This document shows positions 1-5,629 of a DNA stretch of 8,424 nt, piece by piece. The stretch comes from Candidatus Shapirobacteria bacterium (lineage in GTDB: Bacteria > Patescibacteriota > Microgenomatia > UBA12405), in contig DPKG01000013.1 in the NCBI GenBank assembly GCA_003542615.1, positions 1 through 8,424 of the forward strand. The letters are read 5' to 3'. Under the pieces are notes generated by a model. That model was not told the origin of the DNA. It worked only from the letters and a program-made list of their open reading frames with translations, and ran no database searches. Position numbers and translations under genes: made by a program. How positions within the stretch are numbered: the first letter of the stretch is position 1; every line of letters starts with the position of its first letter.

Positions 1-1673
1 GGAAAGGCATAAGTGTCACGGATATTTGGTTCGTCAAGTAAGATCATTAAAAGTCGGTCGACACCAATAGCCCAACCACCGTGGGGAGGAGCACCATAAT
101 GAAAAGCATTGTAAAGTCCACCGAATTTTTTGATGACTTCTTCCCGATGATAACCAATCTTTTCAAAGGCTTTAACTAAGGTTTCAGGTTCATGATTGCG
201 GATAGAACCGGAGGCAAGTTCAAATCCATTTAGGGTAAGGTCGTATTGATTTGACTGGATAGTTAGGGGATCTGTGGCGTCTAAGGCTTTAATACCTCCC
301 TGAGGCATGGAAAATGGGTTATGGCCAAAATCCAAATTATTCTGGTCATTTATTTCATAAAAAGGAAAATCAGTAATCCATACAAAGGATAAAATGTTTG
401 GATCTTTGAGTTTTAAGAGATCGGCCAATTCGTTTCTGACGGAACCAAGAATTTTGTTGACTAAAGACTTAGAGCCGGCGGAAAAAAGAATCAAATCACC
501 AGATTTTGCTTCTAATTGGGTAATTAATTGCTTTTGTAATTCAAAAGATATAAATTTTGAGACTCCCCCATCGAGACCATTGTCGACCACTTTGGCAAAA
601 GCCAATCCTTTGGCACCTTTTTCACGGGCAATATCCTCTAATTTGTCTATTTGGGATTTGGAAAAATTTGCCGAATTGGGAGCGAGGATAGTTTTGATAA
701 TTTCGGCTTGATTAAAGATGTTAAGTTCTGTTTTATCTTTGAGAAGATCAGTGACATCTTTGAGTTTTAAGTCAAATCTAATATCTGGTTTGTCGGAACC
801 ATAGGTATTTATAGCATCAGAATAGGAAATCCGGGGAAAAGGATATTGGGCCAATTTCTTTTGAGGGGCAATGATTTGATAGGTATCTTTTATTAAATTT
901 TGGGCAAGGTCAAAGATTTCATCGATAGTGGGAAAACTAATTTCAATATCGATTTGATAAAAAACACCGGCATGACGGTCGGCACGAGGATCTTCGTCTC
1001 GAGCGCAGGGAGCAATTTGAAAATAGCGGTCGACACCGGAGACCATCAATAATTGTTTAAATTGTTGAGGAGCTTGGGGGAGGACAAAAAACTTACCCTG
1101 ATGGATACGGGAAGGAATTAAAAAATCCCGGGCACCTTCGGGCGAAGAGCTAGTCAAAAGAGGGGTAATAATTTCGGTAAAACCATGTTGATCCATCCAG
1201 TTTCTGACTGCAAGAAGGTATTTATGTTTCTTTTGTAAAATTTCCGCCAATCTGGGGCGACGTAAGTCAAGATAGCGGTATTTTAGGCGGATTGTTTCAT
1301 CAAGTTCAGTACCGTCGGTGGTGACGGAAAATGGCGGGGTGTCGCTGGTGTTTAGAATGGTAATTTTTTGGTAATCAACTTCTACTTCAATGTTGCCGGT
1401 GGGAATATTTTTGTTGACTGAATTAGGATCACGGTTTTTGATTGTTCCTTCAACTTCTAAAACCCATTCTTTACCAAGAGGTGTACCGTATTTTTTTTGA
1501 AGATTGGATTGGAAATCCGAAGAATTGTTGACTACCAATTGAATGGTACCGGTCCAATCACGAAGATCAATAAATAAAATTTGACCATGGTCACGGGTAT
1601 TGTTTACCCAACCTTTGAGTAAAACTGTCTGACCGATTTGGTTTAAAGTGTCTTTGATGTAGGTGCGTTGCAT
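1..1673 (-). CDS. aspS: Aspartyl-tRNA synthetase, bacterial type (C-terminus cut by window edge)
   Basis: Class II aminoacyl-tRNA synthetase that charges tRNA-Asp (EC 6.1.1.12) in the cytoplasm. The frame is open from the ATG at 1673-1671 to the left edge, giving 557 residues. Bacterial AspRS proteins are about 590 long, so roughly 30 residues are missing. Seen in order: an N-terminal OB-fold anticodon-binding domain with GWVNNTRDHG (21-30) and DLRD; PQAPQ (199-203); motif 2 RDED (225-228) followed by RADRHAGVFYQID; a GAD-type insertion; HNPFSMPQ (451-458); and motif 3 GVDR (537-540). The FYQID and NPFSMPQ forms resemble the subgroup I associate with alphaproteobacteria and mitochondria. His29 falls where the non-discriminating Pseudomonas enzyme has His31, so the enzyme might also make Asp-tRNA-Asn (inference). 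The start fits the family's usual N-terminus. There is no Shine-Dalgarno sequence; an extended -10 box sits 7 nt upstream. It lies 60 bp after recJ, in the same reading frame. Confidence 0.97.
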   Translation of the reverse strand, partial: MQRTYIKDTLNQIGQTVLLKGWVNNTRDHGQILFIDLRDWTGTIQLVVNNSSDFQSNLQKKYGTPLGKEWVLEVEGTIKNRDPNSVNKNIPTGNIEVEVDYQKITILNTSDTPPFSVTTDGTELDETIRLKYRYLDLRRPRLAEILQKKHKYLLAVRNWMDQHGFTEIITPLLTSSSPEGARDFLIPSRIHQGKFFVLPQAPQQFKQLLMVSGVDRYFQIAPCARDEDPRADRHAGVFYQIDIEISFPTIDEIFDLAQNLIKDTYQIIAPQKKLAQYPFPRISYSDAINTYGSDKPDIRFDLKLKDVTDLLKDKTELNIFNQAEIIKTILAPNSANFSKSQIDKLEDIAREKGAKGLAFAKVVDNGLDGGVSKFISFELQKQLITQLEAKSGDLILFSAGSKSLVNKILGSVRNELADLLKLKDPNILSFVWITDFPFYEINDQNNLDFGHNPFSMPQGGIKALDATDPLTIQSNQYDLTLNGFELASGSIRNHEPETLVKAFEKIGYHREEVIKKFGGLYNAFHYGAPPHGGWAIGVDRLLMILLDEPNIRDTYAF

Positions 1674-1680
1674 ATGAGAG

Positions 1681-1689
1681 ATTTTAACA
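1681..1689 (-). promoter_or_regulatory. Extended -10 promoter of aspS, predicted leaderless start
   Basis: On the minus strand the sequence TGTTAAAAT reads as TGn plus a TAAAAT -10 hexamer (5 of 6 matches to TATAAT). Seven bases, CTCTCAT, separate the hexamer from the aspS ATG, so a normally spaced transcript would start at or next to the A of the ATG. No convincing -35 box lies 16-19 bp upstream, which is tolerated with an extended -10. It lies in the 60-bp recJ-aspS gap, so aspS could be transcribed both from here and by read-through from recJ. Confidence 0.5.
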
Positions 1690-1733
1690 TTAAGCCGATT
1701 ATTTAGCAGAAAGAAAAAAATATTTTGGTTTTT

Positions 1734-3347
1734 TTATTTTTCAATAATTTCTCGGACAATTAGTTGGGGGGTGGTAATGTTATTCCAGGTATTGGCAGAA
1801 AGAGAGGCGATGATATCGACACTATCCCCTATTTTGAGGGTTTTATCCATACTGCCTTTTTTGAAGGCAATGGCACTACAGGTAGTGTTTTCTCTGGTTT
1901 TGGTAGTGGGATCATCAAGCTTGATCTGAAGATGATCGAGAGTGGAACCAACGGCTCTTTTGTAATTTATTTTGAGATTTTTAAAATGAAAAAGTGGTTC
2001 CGGATTGCCGATACCAAAAGGGGCTAGTTTTTGGAGAGCAGAATAATTTTTTACAGTAACTGCCGATAATTTCATAGGTGCATCGACTTCAATTGTCGGC
2101 AAGAGAGTAATTTTTGATAATTTTTTGTTGACATATTTGATTAATTTATTTTTAAGTATGGGAATATTTTTAGATTTAATACTGAAACCGGCGGCGGCAG
2201 CGTGACCACCGAGATCGACAAATAAATCAGAAAATTCGCGAAGAGTTTTAATAATATTTAACTCCGGAACGGAACGACAAGAGCCTTTGGCAATATCGCC
2301 ATTCAGACTGATAGCAACGGAAGGGAGATAATATTTTTCGGTGAGACGGCCAGAAATTAGGCCGATAATACCGGGGTGAAATGTTTTGTCGGAAACGAAT
2401 AAAATTTTATTTTTCAAATCAATTTTTTGAGAAGCTAGTTCAATATGATCTGTTTGTAGGATTTGACGGTCTCGATTTTGTTGATCTAAAATTGAAGCAA
2501 ATTTGGAGGCTTGTTGAGGTGTTGATGAACACAAGAGACGAAGGGCGTCGGTGGGGTTTGATAAACGACCAACAGCATTAATACGTGGGCCAAGAATAAA
2601 ACCTAAATGATAAGCGGATAAATCCGATGGTTTTATTTTGGATATTTCGAGTAATTTTTTGATGCCGGGTGACGGATTAAGACGAAGAGAAATAAGTCCA
2701 TGGACAACAATGGATCGATTGATGCCGATAAGAGGCAGACAATCAGCTACAGTGCCTAAGGCGGCCAAGCCAAGATCGGCGTTTTTGTCGAGGTGATGGG
2801 AAACAAACCAACTGAGAGCTGAACCGGATACTTTGGGGGAATGAATTAAGTACTGACAAATTTTTTTAAGATCTTTTTTGGTTTTGTCGGGTTCATGGTG
2901 ATCGATAACGATTATGTCTACTCCGCTTTTTTTTACTTTAAGTAATTCCGGATAAGCGACAATACCATTGTCGACGGTAATTAATAAATCAAATTTAGTG
3001 ATTTTTTCCGATTGAATCCGCTGAAAAGATTTGTGCCTAAAACCGTAACCGTCGAGTTCGCGCTCGGGAATAAAAGGATGGACTGTGAGGCCAATACGGG
3101 TTAGAGTCTGCCAAAGGATGGCGGTAGCAGTGATGCCGTCAACATCGTAATCACCGTAGATTAGAATATTTTTGTATTTTTTAATATTTATGTTGATATC
3201 AGTATCGACAAATTTAGGATAAGGAGGTTTTAAAAATTCATCGATATCTTTAATTTTTCGGTTGTTGATTATTTGGGAAAGTAATTTTGAAGGCGAATAG
3301 GTTTGGTCTATTTGAGTGTGGCTCAATTTTTTTATTAAAATCGACAT
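1734..3347 (-). CDS. recJ: Single-stranded-DNA-specific 5'-3' exonuclease RecJ
   Basis: DHH/DHHA1-family exonuclease that degrades ssDNA 5' to 3' in recombinational and mismatch repair, using divalent metal. The 537 residues carry the family motifs in order: GDYDVDG (65-71), VDNG (125-128), DHHE (149-152), GTVADCLPL (198-206), LGPRINAVGR (252-261), HPGIIGL (324-330), GGHAAAAGF (380-388, DHHA1) and PFGIGNPEP (443-451), followed by a C-terminal OB-type domain. All metal-binding Asp/His motifs are intact, so it should be active. E. coli RecJ has 577 residues. Here the stretch between FLKP (38-41) and IYGDYDVDG appears about 10-15 residues shorter than I expect, as if a linker helix were missing. 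The start is the first in-frame ATG. There is no Shine-Dalgarno sequence; a possible -10 (TAAAAT, 3357-3362) would give a leader of only a few bases. It is divergent from the RRM gene and upstream of aspS. Confidence 0.97.
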   Translation of the reverse strand: MSILIKKLSHTQIDQTYSPSKLLSQIINNRKIKDIDEFLKPPYPKFVDTDININIKKYKNILIYGDYDVDGITATAILWQTLTRIGLTVHPFIPERELDGYGFRHKSFQRIQSEKITKFDLLITVDNGIVAYPELLKVKKSGVDIIVIDHHEPDKTKKDLKKICQYLIHSPKVSGSALSWFVSHHLDKNADLGLAALGTVADCLPLIGINRSIVVHGLISLRLNPSPGIKKLLEISKIKPSDLSAYHLGFILGPRINAVGRLSNPTDALRLLCSSTPQQASKFASILDQQNRDRQILQTDHIELASQKIDLKNKILFVSDKTFHPGIIGLISGRLTEKYYLPSVAISLNGDIAKGSCRSVPELNIIKTLREFSDLFVDLGGHAAAAGFSIKSKNIPILKNKLIKYVNKKLSKITLLPTIEVDAPMKLSAVTVKNYSALQKLAPFGIGNPEPLFHFKNLKINYKRAVGSTLDHLQIKLDDPTTKTRENTTCSAIAFKKGSMDKTLKIGDSVDIIASLSANTWNNITTPQLIVREIIEK

Positions 3348-3399
3348 ATAGAACTAATTTTAGGATATTAAAATAATTTATGGTGTTTTGGTTAGGATT

Positions 3400-3408
3400 T
3401 GATATAAT
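3400..3408 (+). promoter_or_regulatory. Extended -10 promoter of the RRM gene
   Basis: TGATATAAT is a perfect extended -10 (TGn plus the consensus TATAAT at 3403-3408). The region 16-18 bp upstream (around ATGGTG) is a poor -35, so recognition should depend on the extended -10. The expected transcription start is about 3414-3416, giving a leader of about 80 nt. That is much longer than those predicted for cca and aspS. Confidence 0.7.
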
Positions 3409-3414
3409 TTTGCT

Positions 3415-3444
3415 GGTTGGGAGTTTATAGCCAAAATCCCAATC
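3415..3444 (+). other. 5' stem-loop at the start of the RRM mRNA leader
   Basis: The bases GGTTGGGA (3415-3422) and TCCCAATC (3437-3444) pair as an 8-bp stem with one G-U pair and a 14-nt loop. The stem starts almost exactly at the predicted transcription start, so it may protect the 5' end of the mRNA or act as a protein-binding site. No run of T follows, so it is not an intrinsic terminator. Confidence 0.5.
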
Positions 3445-3464
3445 AAGTTATATTTAAGGTTAAA

Positions 3465-3495
3465 AAGGAGATTCCGGTGTTTACCGGAATAAAGA
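3465..3495 (+). promoter_or_regulatory. Ribosome-binding site with a hairpin between Shine-Dalgarno and start codon
   Basis: AAGGAG at 3465-3470 is a strong Shine-Dalgarno sequence, but it ends 25 nt before the ATG at 3496. The gap holds a perfect 8-bp hairpin: ATTCCGGT (3471-3478), loop GTTT, ACCGGAAT (3483-3490), followed by only AAAGA before the ATG. When folded, the hairpin leaves about 5 unpaired bases between the Shine-Dalgarno sequence and the start codon, which is normal spacing. When unfolded, the site would be too distant. No other Shine-Dalgarno sequence lies closer. The fold is read directly from the sequence; the role in translation is inferred. Confidence 0.65.
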
Positions 3496-3762
3496 ATGGC
3501 AAAAAAATTATTTGTAGGGAATCTTCCCTTCTCAATGACCGATGACAGCCTGATGCAGCTTTTTGCAGCTTACGGTACTGTTGTTTCGGCAAACATAGTA
3601 TTTGATAAATTCTCTCACCGCAGCAAAGGCTTTGCTTTTGTTGAATTTGGGACAGAAGAAGAAGCAGCTAAAGCTAGAGAAGCTTTGGACGGTTCTGAAC
3701 AAGACGGTAGGAATATTGCAGTCAAAGATGCACTTCCCCGTCCAGACAAACCCCAAATGTAA
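3496..3762 (+). CDS. Small RRM-domain RNA-binding protein
   Basis: Single-domain RNA-binding protein of 88 residues, resembling the bacterial RRM proteins best known from the cold-inducible Rbp family of cyanobacteria. The RRM fold spans nearly the whole chain: RNP2 LFVGNL (5-10), helix 1 with LMQLFAAYG, RNP1 KGFAFVEF (44-51), and the usual AREALDGSEQDGRNIAV region at 60-76. The aromatic RNA-stacking residues Phe6, Phe46 and Phe48 are present. The tail (ALPRPDKPQM) is short and lacks a glycine-rich segment. It probably binds single-stranded RNA in the cytoplasm; the targets cannot be read from sequence. It forms its own transcription unit, with an extended -10 promoter, an approximately 80-nt structured leader and a strong hairpin terminator. 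Its codon choice looks less AT-biased than its neighbours, which may reflect high expression. Confidence 0.95.
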   Translation: MAKKLFVGNLPFSMTDDSLMQLFAAYGTVVSANIVFDKFSHRSKGFAFVEFGTEEEAAKAREALDGSEQDGRNIAVKDALPRPDKPQM

Positions 3763-3782
3763 ATCAAGTTAAAATTGGTTTT

Positions 3783-3810
3783 AATCCCCCCGATTTGTCG
3801 GGGGGATTTT
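3783..3810 (+). terminator. Intrinsic terminator after the RRM gene
   Basis: A perfect 11-bp stem (3783-3793 with 3798-3808), including six consecutive C-G pairs, closes a TTTG loop 20 bp after the RRM stop codon and ends in a short T run (TTTT, 3807-3810). The T tract is short, so termination may be incomplete. The 3' arm could alternatively pair downstream (3804-3810 with 3818-3824), but that stem is much weaker. Confidence 0.75.
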
Positions 3811-3832
3811 GGTAGATAAAATCCACCCTCTA

Positions 3833-3858
3833 TCCCCCTCCTTTGACAAGGAGGGGGA
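3833..3858. repeat. G/C-rich perfect palindrome between the RRM gene and cca
   Basis: An 11-bp perfect inverted repeat (3833-3843 with 3848-3858; arms TCCCCCTCCTT and AAGGAGGGGGA) around the 4-base loop TGAC. No T run follows on either strand, so it does not look like an intrinsic terminator. Its composition contrasts sharply with the AT-rich surroundings, which suggests a dispersed palindromic element or an operator. The loop and inner arm bases contain the TTGACA -35 box of the proposed cca promoter. Confidence 0.7.
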
Positions 3859-3872
3859 ATGTACTGGATAAT
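3843..3872 (+). promoter_or_regulatory. Sigma-70-type promoter of cca
   Basis: TTGACA (3843-3848) is a perfect -35 consensus, and GATAAT (3867-3872, 5 of 6 matches) follows after 18 bp. The expected start is about 3879, leaving a leader of only about 5 nt before the cca ATG at 3884. This fits the absence of any Shine-Dalgarno sequence at the correct distance from that ATG. The -35 lies across the apex of the palindrome at 3833-3858, so anything binding or extruding that palindrome would affect this promoter. Confidence 0.65.
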
Positions 3873-3883
3873 ATGTTTGTCTT

Positions 3884-5221
3884 ATGGATAAAAATAAAAA
3901 AATAGAAATTCCAAAAAAAGTGCTAAAAATTATGGAACCGTTTTTAAAAAACGGGGCTGAGATTTATGTTGTCGGAGGGGCGGTCAGGGATTTATTATTG
4001 GATAGAGAGGTAAAAGACTGGGATTTTACGACTAATTTAACACCGGATGAAATGAAAAAATTATTTCCCAAAAACAGTTTTTATAACAATAAGTTTGGAA
4101 CTTTTAGTATTGTAGGTGAGGATAAGGAAGTTTTTGAGGTGACAACTTTTAGAATTGAGCAAGGGTACGGTGATTCGCGACATCCGGATGAGATCAAATG
4201 GGGTAAGAGTTTGGCAAAAGATTTGGAAAGAAGAGATTTTACGATAAATGCGATGGCTTTGGATAATAAACTTAACTTAACTGATCCGTTTGGAGGTTTA
4301 AGTGATTTGAAAAACAAATTGATTAAAACGGTGGAAAGTGCTGATGAAAGGTTTGAAGAAGATGCCTTAAGAATGATGAGGGCGGTGCGAATTGCTTGCC
4401 AATTGGGTTTTGTGTTGGAATTGAAAACTTTTGAATCGATTCAAAAAAATGCTAAAAAAATATCAAAGGTTTCTGGAGAAAGAATAAGAGATGAGTTATT
4501 TAAAATATTATCGGCCAAAAAACCAGCTGAAGGAATAATGATATTAAAAAATTGCGGGTTGTTGAAAGAGATAATTCCGGAGTTACTGGAAGGAGTGGGT
4601 GTGGCTCAAAAAGGGCATCATATTGATGACGTTTGGACACATAGTCTGAAAACTTTAGATAATTGTGACAGTAAAGATCCGGTGACCAGATTGGCTTGTT
4701 TGTTGCATGATTTGGCGAAACCAATGGTAATGAAGGGTGAAGGAGAAGAGAGAACCTTTCACAATCATGAAGTAAAAGGTTCCAGAGTTGCCGTAAGCAT
4801 AGGTAAAAGATTAAAGTTATCAAATAAACAATTAGATCAGTTATTTAAGTTGGTCAGATGGCATATGTTTACCGTATCTGAGGTACAAACAGATAAGGCG
4901 GTAAGAAGGTTTATCCGTAATGTAACGGTAGAATATTTGAATGAAATGATTTCCTTACGTAGGGCTGACAGATTGGGTTCGGGGGCAAAAGAGACTTCCT
5001 GGCGTTGGGAGGATTTTAAAAATAGATTGGATGAAGTGCAAAAACAGGCATTTTCAATTAAAGAATTAAAGGTTAATGGTGAAGACGTAATGAAAATTTT
5101 AAATATTAAACCGGGAAGAAAAGTGGGTGAAGTGTTGGAGTCTTTGTTTGCTGAGGTAGAAGAAAACCCAAAATTAAATGAAAGAGATATTTTATTGGAA
5201 AAAATAAAAAAGTTTGTATAA
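3884..5221 (+). CDS. cca: CCA tRNA nucleotidyltransferase with HD domain
   Basis: Class II nucleotidyltransferase that adds or repairs the 3'-terminal CCA of tRNAs using CTP and ATP. The 445 residues show GGAVRD (31-36), the catalytic pair DWD (Asp45 and Asp47), RRDFTINAMA (116-125, sugar discrimination region), and EDALR (159-163, nucleobase-selecting motif D) followed by the RNA-binding neck and body. The C-terminal half contains an HD-type domain (His253, HD at 275-276, HNHE at 293-296), which suggests metal-dependent phosphohydrolase activity such as 2',3'-cyclic phosphate removal. A complete motif set favours full CCA addition over a CC-adding or A-adding partial enzyme or a poly(A) polymerase, although sequence alone does not settle this. 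It has its own promoter and no Shine-Dalgarno sequence. A gap of 26 bp separates it from the next gene, probably its operon partner. Confidence 0.96.
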   Translation: MDKNKKIEIPKKVLKIMEPFLKNGAEIYVVGGAVRDLLLDREVKDWDFTTNLTPDEMKKLFPKNSFYNNKFGTFSIVGEDKEVFEVTTFRIEQGYGDSRHPDEIKWGKSLAKDLERRDFTINAMALDNKLNLTDPFGGLSDLKNKLIKTVESADERFEEDALRMMRAVRIACQLGFVLELKTFESIQKNAKKISKVSGERIRDELFKILSAKKPAEGIMILKNCGLLKEIIPELLEGVGVAQKGHHIDDVWTHSLKTLDNCDSKDPVTRLACLLHDLAKPMVMKGEGEERTFHNHEVKGSRVAVSIGKRLKLSNKQLDQLFKLVRWHMFTVSEVQTDKAVRRFIRNVTVEYLNEMISLRRADRLGSGAKETSWRWEDFKNRLDEVQKQAFSIKELKVNGEDVMKILNIKPGRKVGEVLESLFAEVEENPKLNERDILLEKIKKFV

Positions 5222-5227
5222 TCAGGG

Positions 5228-5243
5228 TATATAAATTTATATA
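5228..5243. repeat. 16-bp perfect AT palindrome between cca and the downstream gene
   Basis: TATATAAATTTATATA is an exact 16-bp palindrome ending 4 bp before the ATG at 5248. It could be a small operator, or a -10-like element giving a leaderless transcript of the downstream gene. It is made only of A and T, so chance is a real alternative. It replaces any ribosome-binding site at this start. Confidence 0.4.
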
Positions 5244-5247
5244 AGAT

Positions 5248-5628
5248 ATGACGGCACAAATTGAGATTAATGCGATAGGAAAATATAAGGGGATTGATAA
5301 CAGAATTATTGTTTTAGAAAAAAATTGGAGACGGTCAGATATACCAAAGGTTGGATTAACTGTTTTGGACGAAGTCGGTATTGGTTTTATTGAGTCGGAT
5401 CCAGAAGAGACTTTTGTGGGATTAAATTTTTTACCAGATAGTAGGTTTGAAATTTTTGAGGAGAGGGTAGTAATTGGAGGTGGATCGGAATATCCGGCTA
5501 CGATTTATAACCCTGCTTCGATAGTTATTGGGGGTAGGACAACGTTAAAATATGAATTATATGAAAAAGGACCCAGGTTTGTTTACCCTGTAGTTAACGT
5601 AAGAATCAGGCATATAACCAAAAGATAA
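5248..5628 (+). CDS. Hypothetical beta-rich small protein
   Basis: Family not recognised. The 126 residues contain no cysteine, no signal peptide and no membrane segment. The sequence alternates short hydrophobic and polar stretches with many turns (IGKYKG, IGGGSEYP, IVIGGRT), which suggests an all-beta fold such as a small barrel. The C-terminus is basic (RIRHITKR), which might suggest nucleic-acid contact, but nothing more specific is visible. The ATG is 26 bp after the cca stop, so co-transcription with cca is likely. There is no Shine-Dalgarno sequence; a 16-bp AT palindrome precedes the start. The frame is clean and codon use matches cca, so the gene is probably real. Its stop codon is one base from the convergent secF stop, with no terminator between. 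Confidence 0.75.
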   Translation: MTAQIEINAIGKYKGIDNRIIVLEKNWRRSDIPKVGLTVLDEVGIGFIESDPEETFVGLNFLPDSRFEIFEERVVIGGGSEYPATIYNPASIVIGGRTTLKYELYEKGPRFVYPVVNVRIRHITKR

Positions 5629-5629
5629 T

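Noticed and set aside
394..711. Plus-strand open frames inside aspS, recJ and secD, and minus-strand open frames inside cca and the RRM gene
   Set aside because: Each overlaps a gene with clear family motifs in another frame and none has recognisable protein features of its own.
1711..1735. A-run/T-run pairing in the recJ-aspS gap, considered as a recJ terminator
   Set aside because: The possible stem consists only of A-T pairs with no G/C core, so it is just low-complexity sequence.
3804..3824. Alternative stem GGATTTT/AAAATCC that would compete with the RRM terminator, as in an attenuator
   Set aside because: The 11-bp C-G-rich terminator stem is far stronger, and no leader peptide or ligand-binding structure is visible to drive a switch.
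3859..3891. Ten-codon upstream ORF (ATG at 3859, TAA at 3889-3891) with a strong AAGGAGG in front, overlapping the cca start
   Set aside because: The predicted cca transcript starts near 3879, downstream of this ATG, and the Shine-Dalgarno-like bases are part of the G/C-rich palindrome. It would matter only if RRM transcripts read through the terminator, so I do not call it a gene.
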